From Gammaproteobacteria bacterium (GTDB taxonomy: Bacteria; Pseudomonadota; Gammaproteobacteria; Pseudomonadales; Azotimanducaceae): DNA of 64,000 nt. Positions 10,392 to 20,200 of this stretch are shown piece after piece (positions within the stretch are counted from its first letter, which is position 1; each line of letters starts with the position of its first letter). The notes under the pieces were generated by a model that saw only the letters and a program-made list of their open reading frames with translations, was not told the origin of the DNA and searched no databases. The stretch is taken from positions 1 to 64,000 of the forward strand of contig JAPOVV010000038.1 of NCBI GenBank assembly GCA_026707945.1, given 5' to 3'. Made by a program: the position numbers and the translations under genes.

Positions 10392-11171
10392 CTACCTTGC
10401 ACTCACTACTTTGGCGTGCCGGCGAACAATTTCATTCGCGAGCGCCGCATAAGCCGTCGAGCCTTTCGAGTTTGGTTCGTATAAAAGTACTGGCACACCA
10501 TGACTGGGGGCTTCGGCTAGCCGGACGTTTCTTGGGATCACTGTGCGATAGACGATATCTGGAAAGTGCTGAAAAAGTTGCCGGGACACGGCTTGCGTTA
10601 AACTCAACCGCGGGTCATACATCGTCCGCAGGAGGCCCTCGACACGAAGTCCTGGATTGCCCGCAGACCGAATTCGTTCCACCGTATTCAGCAGTGAAGT
10701 CAAGCCTTCGAGCGGGAAGTATTCACATTGGAGCGGAACAATCACACCGGTAGCACAGACAAACGCGTTGACCGTGAGAACATTTAAGGAAGGCGGACAG
10801 TCAATGATTGTATAGTCGTAGGCTCGATCGCGTCCGTCCAAACGATTCCGCAAGCGAACGGTACGATCTTCTGAGGTCAAGAGATCTGTCTCTATTGCGG
10901 TCAGATTCTCATCGCTGGGAATAACATCCATCCCTGGAGGTCTTGTTTGTACCACGTCATCGAAGGCATGGTCTTCGCCCAACCAGTCGTACACGGTCAG
11001 CGTATCGGCGTTACGAAGCGCGCCACTCCCGCTACTCGCGTTGCCTTGTGGATCCAAGTCCAGGAGTAAAACAGATTTACCGATACCCACCAGCGACGCC
11101 GCGAGATTGATTGCCGTCGTCGTCTTGCCCACTCCACCTTTTTGGTTGGCGATCGCGAGGGTGTGCGTCAC
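10392..11171 (-). CDS. parA: chromosome partitioning ATPase ParA
   Basis: Deviant Walker A ATPase that positions ParB-parS complexes, 259 residues. The Walker motif KGGVGKTTTAINLAAS is close to the N-terminus, followed by LLDLDPQGNASSG and the IIDCPPSLN switch region. GTG start at 11171 overlaps the rsmG TGA as GTGA, so translation is probably coupled. Soj/ParA type of the chromosome rather than a plasmid, judged by its place between rsmG and parB. Confidence 0.98.
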   Translation of the reverse strand: MTHTLAIANQKGGVGKTTTAINLAASLVGIGKSVLLLDLDPQGNASSGSGALRNADTLTVYDWLGEDHAFDDVVQTRPPGMDVIPSDENLTAIETDLLTSEDRTVRLRNRLDGRDRAYDYTIIDCPPSLNVLTVNAFVCATGVIVPLQCEYFPLEGLTSLLNTVERIRSAGNPGLRVEGLLRTMYDPRLSLTQAVSRQLFQHFPDIVYRTVIPRNVRLAEAPSHGVPVLLYEPNSKGSTAYAALANEIVRRHAKVVSAR

Positions 11172-11746
11172 GACACATTCCTTTGCACAACGTTAATCCA
11201 ACCGACACCGCTGGACAGATGAGATTCAACGATTGCGTCGTGCAATTTTCCGTCGTATGACGAGGCGGTCTGTAGCAATAGACGGCCATGCTCGGCTAGC
11301 ATGCCGCGACACCAGCGCCAGACCTGATCTGGACTAGCGACCGCTCTTGCGGAGATTACGTCGAATTGATTCAACTCTTCTTCAATATCGCGAATGTCCG
11401 CATTTACTACGTCAACATTTCTTAACTTCAGCGTCATGACAACGTGCCTAAGAAAGCTGCATTTCTTCTGATTACGCTCAACTAGCGTCGTCCTAATGTC
11501 TGTATTCGATACTGCCAGCGGGATTCCCGGGAAGCCTCCCCCAGAACCCACATCCAATAACGATCGGGCGCATCCTAAGTGCTCTTGCAACGCCAAGCTA
11601 TCCTCAAGATGTCGAGACCTCAAGTGTTCCAAATCACGAGACGAAACTAAACCCGCCGTCTTGTTCCACTTCCGAACTAGGTTCAGATATTGTGTGAACG
11701 TCTTAACGACGGGTTCGGCGTTATGCTGTTTTCCGGAGTCCAGAAT
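11168..11746 (-). CDS. rsmG: 16S rRNA (guanine-527 N7) methyltransferase, non-canonical start
   Basis: SAM-dependent methyltransferase for G527 of 16S rRNA. The SAM motif [16 protein letters not shown] and the ISARAVAS segment are present. The first usual start codon in frame, TTG 11632, would give 154 residues and delete the conserved N-terminal helix. That helix is encoded upstream in the same frame ([20 protein letters not shown], matching the YVNMLHKWNKAYNLTS region of E. coli RsmG). Between the upstream in-frame stop (789-791) and 11632 there is no ATG, GTG or TTG; ATT 11746 or CTG 11743 are the plausible starts, inside the 3' end of mnmG. With ATT the protein has 192 residues. Confidence 0.8.
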   Translation of the reverse strand: MLDSGKQHNAEPVVKTFTQYLNLVRKWNKTAGLVSSRDLEHLRSRHLEDSLALQEHLGCARSLLDVGSGGGFPGIPLAVSNTDIRTTLVERNQKKCSFLRHVVMTLKLRNVDVVNADIRDIEEELNQFDVISARAVASPDQVWRWCRGMLAEHGRLLLQTASSYDGKLHDAIVESHLSSGVGWINVVQRNVS

Positions 11747-13604
11747 GTCGTTTCGCGTGAACGGATAGTAAAGATAACGCGGCCGGAGTCATGCCAGGAA
11801 TGCTGGCAGCCTTGCCTAACGTTGAAGGCCGCACCTTTTCAAGCTTCTCCCGCAATTCGTTCGATAAGCCGTCTATTCCTTCAAATTCCATGTCAATAGG
11901 CAGTTTTATGCCCATCTGTTCTTTCGAACGTTCAATCGCTTGGTCTTGTCGACGTAAATAGCCTTGATATTTGACGTCAATCAGCGCTTGGACCAGATAT
12001 GCTTCGTCTTTATCCGTAAAAACACCGCTGGCCGTTAAATGTTCAGCTCTGACTCCGGGCCGTTTAGCGAAATCAAGCAACGAAACATCCCTAGATATTG
12101 CTTCTCCCGTCTCCTTCGACAACTTATTTGCAAGGTCACTGTTTAAATATACCGTTGTACCTGCGAGTACGGAGTTGCATTTATCCAATCGATCCCGACG
12201 CGCTACAAACGTCTTGAATCGATCTTCTGTTACGAGGCCTAGCTCACGACCAACCGGCGTCAACCGTAAATCTGCATTGTCTTGACGTAGGCGTAACCGG
12301 TATTCGGCGCGGCTGGTGAACATGCGATAGGGTTCATTCGCACCCATCGTCGTGAGATCATCTATCAAAACGCCAATATAGGCTTCATGCCGTTGCGGCA
12401 CCCATGCTGTTTGACCGGCAACCTTCCTTGCGGCGTTAAGACCCGCTACCAAGCCTTGTGCTGCAGCTTCTTCGTACCCAGTCGTCCCGTTAATCTGTCC
12501 CGCGAAGAACAGGTTTTCGATGCTCTTCGTCTCTAGAGACGGCATCAAGCCGCGGGGGTCAAAGAAGTCATACTCGATTGCATACCCCGGACGCGTGATA
12601 TGAGCATTTTCAAACCCGCGAATCGTTCTTACAGCCTCGTACTGAATATCAAAGGAAAGGCTCGTAGATATTCCATTCGGGTAGAGCTCGGTGGTCTGGA
12701 GACCTTCAGGCTCAACAAAGATCTGATGTTGGTCTCGCTCCGCGAAACGCACGATCTTATCTTCGATTGATGGGCAGTATCGTGGTCCCACGCCTTCGAT
12801 GTCACCCGAGAACATCGGGGAACGGTCCAAGCCACGTCGGATGACTTCGTGTGTTTGAGGGTTCGTATGCGTGATATGGCAGGAGATCTGACGAGGATGA
12901 ACGTCAGACGAACTTAAAAACGACATCACGGGTCTCGGTTCGTCGCCAGGTTGCTCTTCTAGTTTGGTGAAGTCAACACTACTGCCATCGATACGTGGAG
13001 GGGTACCCGTCTTTAACCGTCCTGCAGCCAATGGTAGCGTGCGGAGCTTTTCGGACAACTCAAGTGACGCTGGATCCCCCGCGCGACCGCCTGTATGCTG
13101 TTCCGAGCCGACAAATATGCGGCCGCCAAGAAAGGTGCCGGTGGTCAACACCACAGCGCCGCCTTCGATCTCCATCCCGAGCCGAGTTGAGACGCTGACG
13201 ATGCGATCTGACTTCAACGTCAAATCCACCATCATGTCCTGATAAATGGTTAGGTTGGGCTGGCGTTCAACGACCTGGCGAATCGCGTTGCGATAAAGAA
13301 CGCGGTCCGCTTGCGCACGGGTTGCCCGAACGGCCGGTCCTTTGCTATTGTTGAGTGTTCGGAAATGAATGCCTGCTTGATCTGCCGCGATGGCCATGGT
13401 GCCGCCAAGTGCATCGATCTCCCGCACAAGATGACTCTTGCCGATCCCGCCAATCGCGGGATTGCAAGACATCTGTCCGATGGTCTCAATCGCTTGCGTC
13501 AGCAACAGCGTGGACGCACCGACCCTGGCGGACGCTAGGGCGGCCTCCACGCCAGCATGTCCACCGCCGATGACAATCACATCGAATGCGGTGGGATACT
13601 TCAT
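11721..13604 (-). CDS. mnmG: tRNA uridine-5-carboxymethylaminomethyl modification enzyme MnmG
   Basis: FAD-dependent partner of MnmE in modifying wobble U34, 627 residues (family about 630). FAD motif [19 protein letters not shown] at the N-terminus; [19 protein letters not shown] and the [11 protein letters not shown] segment are the two GidA signatures. The C-terminal domain ([19 protein letters not shown]) that binds MnmE and tRNA is intact. ATG start; the 3' end is probably overlapped by rsmG. The mnmE gene lies upstream at 14.4 kb, with an unrelated gene between them. Confidence 0.98.
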   Translation of the reverse strand: MKYPTAFDVIVIGGGHAGVEAALASARVGASTLLLTQAIETIGQMSCNPAIGGIGKSHLVREIDALGGTMAIAADQAGIHFRTLNNSKGPAVRATRAQADRVLYRNAIRQVVERQPNLTIYQDMMVDLTLKSDRIVSVSTRLGMEIEGGAVVLTTGTFLGGRIFVGSEQHTGGRAGDPASLELSEKLRTLPLAAGRLKTGTPPRIDGSSVDFTKLEEQPGDEPRPVMSFLSSSDVHPRQISCHITHTNPQTHEVIRRGLDRSPMFSGDIEGVGPRYCPSIEDKIVRFAERDQHQIFVEPEGLQTTELYPNGISTSLSFDIQYEAVRTIRGFENAHITRPGYAIEYDFFDPRGLMPSLETKSIENLFFAGQINGTTGYEEAAAQGLVAGLNAARKVAGQTAWVPQRHEAYIGVLIDDLTTMGANEPYRMFTSRAEYRLRLRQDNADLRLTPVGRELGLVTEDRFKTFVARRDRLDKCNSVLAGTTVYLNSDLANKLSKETGEAISRDVSLLDFAKRPGVRAEHLTASGVFTDKDEAYLVQALIDVKYQGYLRRQDQAIERSKEQMGIKLPIDMEFEGIDGLSNELREKLEKVRPSTLGKAASIPGMTPAALSLLSVHAKRHSGLRKTA

Positions 13605-13654
13605 TTAAGGAAGGCTATCACCCTCCGTGCTACCCACATGTAAGTACGCAGCTT

Positions 13655-14245
13655 CTACAGCGTAAATGCCGAACTCGCGTGTTCTTCCCAAGCAGATTGG
13701 GTCGGCTTGGAGTACGCAAATTTCGAGTCGTAATCGCAACTAAGTTGCGCCATATTAGAGCCTAGTGGCGCTTTCATCCGACAGGTAACGGCGGCTTCGC
13801 CACTACCATAGCGCTGCGAAAAGGAAGCCACTGCACGCTCAACCGCAGCGTGATTTTCTTCGGGCACCTGTGCCAACGCACGCTCATATATTCCGGTGTA
13901 ATTTGCGCTGGAAGGTTTTGACGCAGCAGTGCCTAGCCACGCAAGCCCTCGCAATGGGTTCTTCTCAACCGACCCTAATCCTTTGAAGTAAATCTGACCA
14001 AGGCGTACCTGAGCATCCTTAAACCCCCACTCTGCCGCCAACTGTAAATACGGGACTGCCGCTTCATATTCTTTGGCTTTGTAGAGCTTGGTACCTTCTT
14101 CGTTCGCTTTGTGGCCTGCCATCGACGATACATCTGATTCATCTTGCGCATACACCGACATCAGGCAGAAGCTCGCAACAATGACGGCCGCAACTCGTGC
14201 CACTGACCATCTGGTCGATTTACCGTCGCTATCTATCGCTTTCAT
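13655..14245 (-). CDS. exported Sel1-repeat protein (paralogue 1)
   Basis: Predicted periplasmic protein of about 196 residues. ATG 14245 has GAAGGGG 6 nt upstream and is preferred over upstream in-frame codons. The N-terminal segment VARVAAVIVASFCLMSVYAQ is a signal peptide with a likely cut after YAQ or VYA. Then comes a TPR/Sel1-like unit (NEEGTKLYKAKEYEAAVPYL, then WGFKDAQVRLGQIYFKGLGS and NPLRGLAWLGTAASK). The C-terminal part has two cysteines (VTCRMK, LSCDYD). The same architecture is found in the protein at 25680-26339. It sits between mnmE and mnmG. Function unknown; Sel1 repeats generally bind other proteins. Confidence 0.8.
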   Translation of the reverse strand: MKAIDSDGKSTRWSVARVAAVIVASFCLMSVYAQDESDVSSMAGHKANEEGTKLYKAKEYEAAVPYLQLAAEWGFKDAQVRLGQIYFKGLGSVEKNPLRGLAWLGTAASKPSSANYTGIYERALAQVPEENHAAVERAVASFSQRYGSGEAAVTCRMKAPLGSNMAQLSCDYDSKFAYSKPTQSAWEEHASSAFTL

Positions 14246-14409
14246 AACCATCCCCTTCGAGGTCCCAACTGAGTTTGTGCGGATGTTTACAACATGTATT
14301 GCTAGAAAGTCCAGCGCAAACCAAGTCGTCAATGAATAAGTTTAGAGATTTTTCGCGAATTTCAATGACGACAGTTATTGAATTAGTGCCGTACTTCGTT
14401 CAATTAGGA

Positions 14410-15720
14410 CTATTTACCGATGCAAAAAGTAGCGAAAATCTCGCCGAGCAGGTCGTCGGAGGTAGTCACACCCACGATCTCACCCAAGCATTCATGGGCA
14501 ACGCGTAGGTTCTCTGCGACTAACTCTCCCTGAAGCGCCGACAGCTCGTTGGCAGCCGTAACCAAAGCGTTGTGTGTTCGTTTCAATGATGCGATATGTC
14601 GAGGTCTACCGGCAAATGCATCGATTCCCGAGCGAAACCCTGCGACACCCTTCAGTCCTTCACGTAATTCATCCAAACCAGCACCGGTCAGAGCACAGGT
14701 ACGGAAGACCTTGTCGTTGACAGCCCCTGGTTCCCTTCCCGTGAGATCGCATTTATTACTGACTGTAAGAGCCTTCGTTTGATAGGCCTCTGGCACCGCG
14801 GCATTCACATCTTCGTCGTCGACGACCCAAAGGACGCAATCCGCCTGCTCAAGGGCAGCTTCAGCGCGTTCCATGCCCATCACTTCGATAGGATCATCGC
14901 TCTCACGAAGTCCAGCAGTGTCAGTCAATCTAACCGGAAGTCCGTCGATAGATAGTTCACCGTGTAGCGTGTCGCGCGTGGTACCCGCAGTCGCGGTCAC
15001 GATGGCGCGATCCTCGCCGAGTAATTGATTCAAAAGACTCGACTTCCCAACATTTGGATCTCCCGCGATGGCGACGTCCAGACCGAGCTGCATGGTGAGA
15101 CCTGCACTGGAACGTTCAATAAGACTCTCAACCAGGGCTTGCATTTCGGCCAGCTGCTTCTGCTGCTCCTGGTCGCCGAGAAAATCAATCTCTTCTTCTG
15201 CGAAATCGATCGCGCTTTCAATGAAAATCCTCAGCATCAAGACGCCCTGATCCAGCTCACGTACACGCCGTGAAAACTCGCCTGAAAGCGATCGGGTCGC
15301 CGCTCGCGCCGCCTCAGCACTGCCACTCGCAATCAAATCAGCGACTGCTTCGGCCTGAGCTAGATCTAGTTTGTCATTGCGAAACGCACGTTCGGTGAAT
15401 TCGCCGGGATTCGCCAATCGAACATCCTGCTCCAAGAGATATCCCACGATGCGGTCCAGCGCAACTGGCGAGCCGTGACCTTGAAGTTCAAGGACGTCTT
15501 CACCTGTATAGGAGGCTGGAGACGGAAAATAAAGGGCGATTCCCGAATCCAAGATTTCGCCTTCCGTCGTACAAAAATCGCTATGCGTTGCTGAACGAGG
15601 TGGCGGCACGTTCCCGAGTAGCGTTTGCGCCACATTCCGACACGCCGGTCCGGAAATGCGGACGATGCCTATCCCACCTCGGCCGGGAGGCGTTGCGATG
15701 GCACAGATGGTCTCGCTCAT
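14410..15720 (-). CDS. mnmE: tRNA modification GTPase MnmE
   Basis: GTPase partner of MnmG, 436 residues. The N-terminal formyl-THF-binding domain starts ETICAIATPPGRGGIGIVRI. The inserted G domain has GDPNVGKSSLLNQLL (G1), GTTRDT (G2), DTAGLRES (G3) and NKCDL (G4), and the C-terminal CIGK motif that supplies the catalytic cysteine is the very end of the protein. ATG start 19 nt after the yidC stop. Confidence 0.98.
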   Translation of the reverse strand: MSETICAIATPPGRGGIGIVRISGPACRNVAQTLLGNVPPPRSATHSDFCTTEGEILDSGIALYFPSPASYTGEDVLELQGHGSPVALDRIVGYLLEQDVRLANPGEFTERAFRNDKLDLAQAEAVADLIASGSAEAARAATRSLSGEFSRRVRELDQGVLMLRIFIESAIDFAEEEIDFLGDQEQQKQLAEMQALVESLIERSSAGLTMQLGLDVAIAGDPNVGKSSLLNQLLGEDRAIVTATAGTTRDTLHGELSIDGLPVRLTDTAGLRESDDPIEVMGMERAEAALEQADCVLWVVDDEDVNAAVPEAYQTKALTVSNKCDLTGREPGAVNDKVFRTCALTGAGLDELREGLKGVAGFRSGIDAFAGRPRHIASLKRTHNALVTAANELSALQGELVAENLRVAHECLGEIVGVTTSDDLLGEIFATFCIGK

Positions 15721-15739
15721 GCGAGCGCTTCAGATAAAG

Positions 15740-17476
15740 TTACTTCGGGGCGACGGTCTTGCTGGCAGCCGACGCTCGCTCAACGCTTTTGGTGACGTAA
15801 TACTGTTGTGCGTACGACAGAATGTTGTTCATCAACCAATAGAGAACCAGCCCGGCAGGAAAAAAGACGAACAGAACAGTGAAAAGTATGGGCATGATCT
15901 TCATCATTTTCTGTTGCATCGGATCTGGCATCGGCGGATTGAGCATTTGCATCAATAGCATCGACGCACCCATCAAAATCGGCAGCACAAAGTACGGGTC
16001 CATGATCGATAGATCCTGGATCCACAGGAAAAACGGTGCCTGACGCAATTCGACGCTTTCATAAAGCACCCAATAGAGCGCCAAGAACACTGGCATCTGC
16101 GCAAGCATCGGCAGGCAACCGGTCATCGGGTTGACTTTTTCCTTCTTATAAAGCGCCATCACTTCCTGGCTAAGGCGTTGCCGATCACTACCGAATCTTT
16201 CTTGTATGCGCTTGATCTGAGGCGATACCGTCCGCATTCGCGCCATGGACTTGTAACTCATAGCCGACAACGGGTAGAGCAGCAATTTCACGATGATCGT
16301 GAGAATGATGATCGCCACGCCCCAATTGCCGACGAGACCATGTGCAAACTCAAGCACATAGAACAAGGGAACAGATAAGAACCACAGAATGCCATAGTCG
16401 ACCGTCAGTTCTAAGTTATCGGCGATCGCATCCAGCGTGCGTTGCGTCTTCGGACCCGAGTAGAACCGAAGAATGAACTCGCCGGACTCGCCGGGATAAA
16501 CCACGCTTTCTGGTCCAGTTAGACCGAAGCGGTACTTGCCAGACGAATCCCGCATACCGTAATAGAGGTAATTGGCGTTGTCGTTGACTACCCAAGTCGA
16601 TAGGAAATAGTGCTGCAGGATCCCGATCCACCCGCCATCCACTTCCTCACGGAATCGTTCCTCGTCCACATCGTCGAAGCCAATTTTTTCGTAGCGCGTC
16701 TCGTTCGTGGTTAGTGCAGCACCTAGATACGGTCGCGGGCCAAGAAACGTTGTCGACTCTTCGCGTTTGCCGTCATGTGTAAGTTGCGCGAATAGATTTA
16801 CAACAAACGGTTCAGTCGACCTATTGTCGACTTCGTGCACAACATCGACCAAGTACTGTTGGGGGTCAATCTTGAAGATTTTTCGAACCGTAATGTCTCC
16901 TCCATCAAGCGCCCGCGTGGTGCTGAGAACAATGTCTTGGGGCGCATTAACGATTTCATAATCAAGTTGTGGTGCTGAATATTGCGGTTTAGTGGGAGAC
17001 CCGTCGAATCCATCCTCGCCGAGCAACCCGCTTTGCGCGATATACGTGCGATTCGAGTTCTTCTGAAGGAGTGTCGTAGGAACATCCGGATATTCCAAGG
17101 AAATCGGATGTTCCAGCAGTTCAATGAGACGAATGTCACCGCCCACCGGGTCGATCTTCATTCGCATCAATGGCGTATTGATATTTATGAGGTCGCTCTC
17201 ACGGCTTGTCAGCCGCGCGGTCGATTGCTCCGTCTGACTACGCCGAACCAATGATGCATCAGGCACATCACCTGACTCCGCGGCTAACACTGGTACGTCG
17301 TCAACTCGCTGATCCGGCGCCATTGGTTCTTCAGATTCGACAACTAGCGGCGCTTCCTCCGACGGTGCTGGTGGGGTTGCGCCACCATAGTCCTCCGTCC
17401 ACTGCATGACGAGTAAGTAAGCGCAGATTCCCAATCCGAGCAACAACCCGTAGCGGAGGATTTCCTGAATGTTCAC
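15740..17476 (-). CDS. yidC: membrane protein insertase YidC
   Basis: Inner-membrane insertase for Sec-dependent and Sec-independent proteins, including F0 subunit c, 578 residues. It has the gram-negative layout: N-terminal membrane anchor ([19 protein letters not shown]), a large periplasmic beta domain (about 70-350), then five C-terminal helices with [20 protein letters not shown] and the [20 protein letters not shown] segment. GTG start 17476 overlaps the yidD TGA as GTGA. Confidence 0.98.
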   Translation of the reverse strand: MNIQEILRYGLLLGLGICAYLLVMQWTEDYGGATPPAPSEEAPLVVESEEPMAPDQRVDDVPVLAAESGDVPDASLVRRSQTEQSTARLTSRESDLININTPLMRMKIDPVGGDIRLIELLEHPISLEYPDVPTTLLQKNSNRTYIAQSGLLGEDGFDGSPTKPQYSAPQLDYEIVNAPQDIVLSTTRALDGGDITVRKIFKIDPQQYLVDVVHEVDNRSTEPFVVNLFAQLTHDGKREESTTFLGPRPYLGAALTTNETRYEKIGFDDVDEERFREEVDGGWIGILQHYFLSTWVVNDNANYLYYGMRDSSGKYRFGLTGPESVVYPGESGEFILRFYSGPKTQRTLDAIADNLELTVDYGILWFLSVPLFYVLEFAHGLVGNWGVAIIILTIIVKLLLYPLSAMSYKSMARMRTVSPQIKRIQERFGSDRQRLSQEVMALYKKEKVNPMTGCLPMLAQMPVFLALYWVLYESVELRQAPFFLWIQDLSIMDPYFVLPILMGASMLLMQMLNPPMPDPMQQKMMKIMPILFTVLFVFFPAGLVLYWLMNNILSYAQQYYVTKSVERASAASKTVAPK

Positions 17477-17775
17477 GAAACGGCTCGCTCTGTGTGATCC
17501 AGATCTTGATGTCGCCAGGGCGCTAAAACGAACGTTTCTGGAACAAGATCAACGCCGCCGTGGCAAAACGGATGACATCTAGCAATACGCATGGCGGCGA
17601 GATACAAACCACGAAGGACACCAAACCGATTGATGGCTTCGATCGCGTATGAAGAACAGGTTGGATAAAACCGACAGCACGGAGGGAATAGCGGAGAGAT
17701 ACAAACCTGGTAGGCGCGAATCACCGATCGAGTCGCTCTACGAGCCAGCGTTCGTTGTTTAAGCGTAGTTTTCAA
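17473..17775 (-). CDS. yidD: membrane protein insertion efficiency factor YidD
   Basis: Small peripheral membrane protein of 100 residues assisting YidC. The family core is complete: [20 protein letters not shown] with its three cysteines, [19 protein letters not shown] and [18 protein letters not shown] start at 17775, 9 nt after the rnpA stop; no ATG or GTG gives a full-length protein. A basic N-terminus ([12 protein letters not shown]) suits an amphipathic membrane-binding helix. Confidence 0.95.
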   Translation of the reverse strand: MKTTLKQRTLARRATRSVIRAYQVCISPLFPPCCRFYPTCSSYAIEAINRFGVLRGLYLAAMRIARCHPFCHGGVDLVPETFVLAPWRHQDLDHTERAVS

Positions 17776-17784
17776 GCTAACACT

Positions 17785-18276
17785 TCAGCTGCGTCTTCTA
17801 AGGCATGTCGACGCCGTTGAGAGCCACCCATGGATATGTTGCGGCTCTTCAATTCTTTGACGTAAAGACACCATGAGATCAATGCAGACAAATTCGCCTT
17901 GGTTTTGACGAAACCACTCCCGTATCGCCCGTTTCAGGTAATTCCGACACGTAGCCTTTTTCGCATATCGTTTCGCGATAGCGAGACCTAACCGCGGAAA
18001 CCCGAGTTTGTTCTCGACGCCCGTAATAGCGATGGGACCAAACGTTTTTCTCAGCGTAGCGTTTCGGAAAACGTGATCGATCTCTCGTTTTTTCGTGATT
18101 CGTACGCGACGGGGAAACCCGAGCTGCGTTCGGTGCGCTATGGCGCTAACCGTTTCCGCTGGCGAGCTCGACGCGCGTTGATCACCTTGCGGCCGTTCTT
18201 CGTCGACATACGTTTGCGAAACCCGTGAGTGCGTTTCCGGGAGATATTGCTGGGTTGGAAAGTGCGTTTCATCCAA
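17785..18276 (-). CDS. rnpA: RNase P protein component, possibly extended through rpmH
   Basis: Protein subunit of ribonuclease P, which trims tRNA 5' leaders. The core is clear ([21 protein letters not shown] near residue 52, then [21 protein letters not shown], the RNR-type signature, though R-N-Y here). The only ATG, GTG or TTG in frame before the core is TTG 18276, directly after an in-frame TAA and 4 nt before the rpmH ATG. Starting there gives 163 residues, 45 more than usual, with rpmH nested inside out of frame. The alternative is a rare ATA start at 18141 overlapping the rpmH stop, giving 118 residues, the normal length. Sequence alone cannot decide. Confidence 0.85.
   Translation of the reverse strand: MDETHFPTQQYLPETHSRVSQTYVDEERPQGDQRASSSPAETVSAIAHRTQLGFPRRVRITKKREIDHVFRNATLRKTFGPIAITGVENKLGFPRLGLAIAKRYAKKATCRNYLKRAIREWFRQNQGEFVCIDLMVSLRQRIEEPQHIHGWLSTASTCLRRRS
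18138..18272 (-). CDS. rpmH: 50S ribosomal protein L34
   Basis: Complete 44-residue L34: [20 protein letters not shown], then [20 protein letters not shown] and RLAP. Highly basic, as expected for a protein buried in 23S rRNA. ATG at 18272, TAG at 18138-18140. It lies wholly within the open rnpA frame but in a different reading frame. The predicted promoter at 18303-18330 would leave a leader of about 24 nt with no clear Shine-Dalgarno. Confidence 0.98.
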   Translation of the reverse strand: MKRTFQPSNISRKRTHGFRKRMSTKNGRKVINARRARQRKRLAP

Positions 18277-18302
18277 TTAGGGCTGGAATCGGCAAGTGGG
18301 GA

Positions 18303-18330
18303 ATTGTAGAAAGCGATGGCGGGGTGTCAA
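18303..18330 (-). promoter_or_regulatory. sigma-70 promoter for rpmH-rnpA-yidD-yidC
   Basis: The bottom strand has TTGACA (18325-18330, a perfect -35), a 16-nt spacer and TACAAT (18303-18308, five of six matches to the -10). Transcription would begin near 18296, about 24 nt before the rpmH ATG and about 20 nt before the rnpA-frame TTG, so one short leader would serve both starts. Confidence 0.7.
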
Positions 18331-18558
18331 TCGTGCTGAAATTCAGTACAGCCAACGACGAGATTAGAGAACTTGATGTAGGATGATGCGAACTTAATAA
18401 CAAGACGATTAGTTGTCGTTGGGGGTGACGAATTTGGTGGAAAACAGAGCTGTTTCATTGATTTTTCTAGGGTTTTGTATGTTGAAACAATGGGAAAAGG
18501 GGTGCAAAACCAAGGTAAGAATTAGCCTATTTCTGTTCGTTCATAATTAACCCTCAGG

Positions 18559-18567
18559 TTATCCACA
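18559..18567 (+). promoter_or_regulatory. DnaA box
   Basis: Exact TTATCCACA, the high-affinity DnaA box, about 170 nt upstream of the predicted dnaA -35. It may serve origin function, dnaA autoregulation, or both. Confidence 0.8.
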
Positions 18568-18729
18568 AGGTTTTCACACCCTTTACGAATCAGGGCACTT
18601 GACCGGTACGAAAGAAGAAAAGAAGAGTAGCAAGAGACTGAGTCTGATGAATCACATTCGCACTGATCTTATCAACGTGACTATTGAATTTGGAGCGGGT
18701 TTGAGCGATTGCCAGGGATTGGCTAACAC

Positions 18730-18759
18730 TTGATTTCATGGATCGAAGACGCGTATAAA
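18730..18759 (+). promoter_or_regulatory. sigma-70 promoter for dnaA
   Basis: TTGATT (18730-18735), an 18-nt spacer, then TATAAA (18754-18759). Transcription would begin near 18766, about 40 nt before the dnaA TTG start. Confidence 0.55.
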
Positions 18760-18805
18760 CAGTGGGGAAATAAGACGACTAGAACACAAGATAGCGAGAA
18801 CATCA

Positions 18806-20167
18806 TTGAGCGACAAATCGGAACTCTGGGAGCGATGTCATCACCAATTCAAGCGACGCTTCAATGCAGATGAATATGACAAATGGATTAAGCCTCTTCG
18901 AGCAGATTTCCAAGGCGACGTTCTGCTGATATCTTCAACTAACGGGTGGGCTGGTCGCAAGGTCCAAGACGCGTTTGGCGAAGCGATTAGAACGGTTATA
19001 CGCAACCAGGTTGGTGACGCATCTATCAAAATTGAGTTCAGCAATAGGCGATCTCTGCCTGTTGGGAAGCCACTTCGGTCGAATCGTCGCACGTCTCCTA
19101 CGCGGACATCATCGCAACCAGATCTTGACAAGCAGTTCACCTTCGACCAGTTTGTGACTGGAAGCACAAAAGGGGTCGAGAAAGCAGTCGCGCTCGATGT
19201 TGCCAATTCATTCAACGACGATTTGATGGTGTTGGTGATTTATGGTGATAGTGGCATGGGAAAAACGCACCTGCTCCATGCCATCGGACACCACATCTAT
19301 GAGAAATTCCCCGACAAAGCGATCGAGCTCACCCACTCGACGTCGCTCGTCAACGAAGTTACTTCGATATTGACCACAAAGAACCCTCAAAACCGAAACA
19401 TCAACGCAGCAATGCGTTCGCTACAGGATAAATATTCCCAACATGACGTGATTTTGCTTGACGACCTCCATCGGCTTGTCGGCAAGCAGAAAATTCAGGA
19501 AGAATTTCTTCACCTTCTTAATATCTGGCAGAAGCAACGAACGAAGCTGGCGTTTACTTCCCTAGGGCCACTCGCGGATCTCGAGCGACTGGATCCTGCG
19601 CTCCGGTCCCGCTTGTTAGGGGGCATATCGATCCACGCGGTGGAACCGGACGAGGATACAAAAGTGCAGATTCTGCTGCAGCACGCGGCAAAAGAAGATG
19701 TCAATCTCCCTCAAAATGTTGCTCAGTATCTGGCTCAGCAGTTGGAAGGGGACATTCGAATTCTTAAGGGCACGTTGCTGAGCATTGTTAAAGCGGAGAA
19801 GCATTCTGGACGACGACTACGATCGATAACCGAAGAATCGGTTGATCGTGCATTACGAAATTTGAATCGCACCAGAAAACCGATAACGGCAGAACGTGTC
19901 TTAGATCTTGTGAGTGAGCGGTTTAATGTCAGCGTTACTGACATCAAAGGTGCGGCTCGAGTCCACAGCAAATTGATACCACGGCAAATGGGTATGCTGC
20001 TTACTCACGAATTTACGTCGTTACCTCATACGGAGATCGCAACTGCGTTTGGACGAAAGGATCATTCCACGGTTAAGAATGCGTTGAGTGCTATCGAACG
20101 TAAGATGAATTCGGATGCTCGGCTCCGTCGTGATTACGATTGGCTAAAGCATGAGTTGAAGAAATAG
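18806..20167 (+). CDS. dnaA: chromosomal replication initiator DnaA
   Basis: AAA+ initiator, 453 residues. Domain I (KSELWERCHHQFKRRFNADEYDKWIKPL), a linker, the ATPase domain with Walker A GDSGMGKTHLLHAIG and Walker B VILLDDLHRL, and domain IV with IPRQMGMLLTHEF and FGRKDHSTVKNAL. TTG start, set by domain I. It is divergent from well-studied DnaAs: the usual SRFGWG after sensor I is SRLLGG, and the basic loop before PRQ is AARVHSKLI rather than RRSRSVAR. Position at the head of dnaA-dnaN-recF-gyrB leaves no doubt about identity. Confidence 0.98.
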   Translation: MSDKSELWERCHHQFKRRFNADEYDKWIKPLRADFQGDVLLISSTNGWAGRKVQDAFGEAIRTVIRNQVGDASIKIEFSNRRSLPVGKPLRSNRRTSPTRTSSQPDLDKQFTFDQFVTGSTKGVEKAVALDVANSFNDDLMVLVIYGDSGMGKTHLLHAIGHHIYEKFPDKAIELTHSTSLVNEVTSILTTKNPQNRNINAAMRSLQDKYSQHDVILLDDLHRLVGKQKIQEEFLHLLNIWQKQRTKLAFTSLGPLADLERLDPALRSRLLGGISIHAVEPDEDTKVQILLQHAAKEDVNLPQNVAQYLAQQLEGDIRILKGTLLSIVKAEKHSGRRLRSITEESVDRALRNLNRTRKPITAERVLDLVSERFNVSVTDIKGAARVHSKLIPRQMGMLLTHEFTSLPHTEIATAFGRKDHSTVKNALSAIERKMNSDARLRRDYDWLKHELKK

Positions 20168-20200
20168 TCAGAATTCCTTAAGCAGTAAAGACCAAAGAGC

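Larger units (their letters stand above)
18277..18805. other. rpmH-dnaA intergenic region, candidate oriC
   Basis: A 530-nt gap between divergent rpmH and dnaA, richer in A and T than its surroundings, with T-rich stretches near 18450-18480 and 18510-18550. It has one exact DnaA box (18559-18567) and two weaker ones with two mismatches each (TTATCAACG at 18669-18677; the bottom-strand match at 18436-18444). The gene orientation switch and the position match Pseudomonas-type origins. The box number is low for an oriC, so this may be mainly the dnaA promoter region. Confidence 0.5.
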
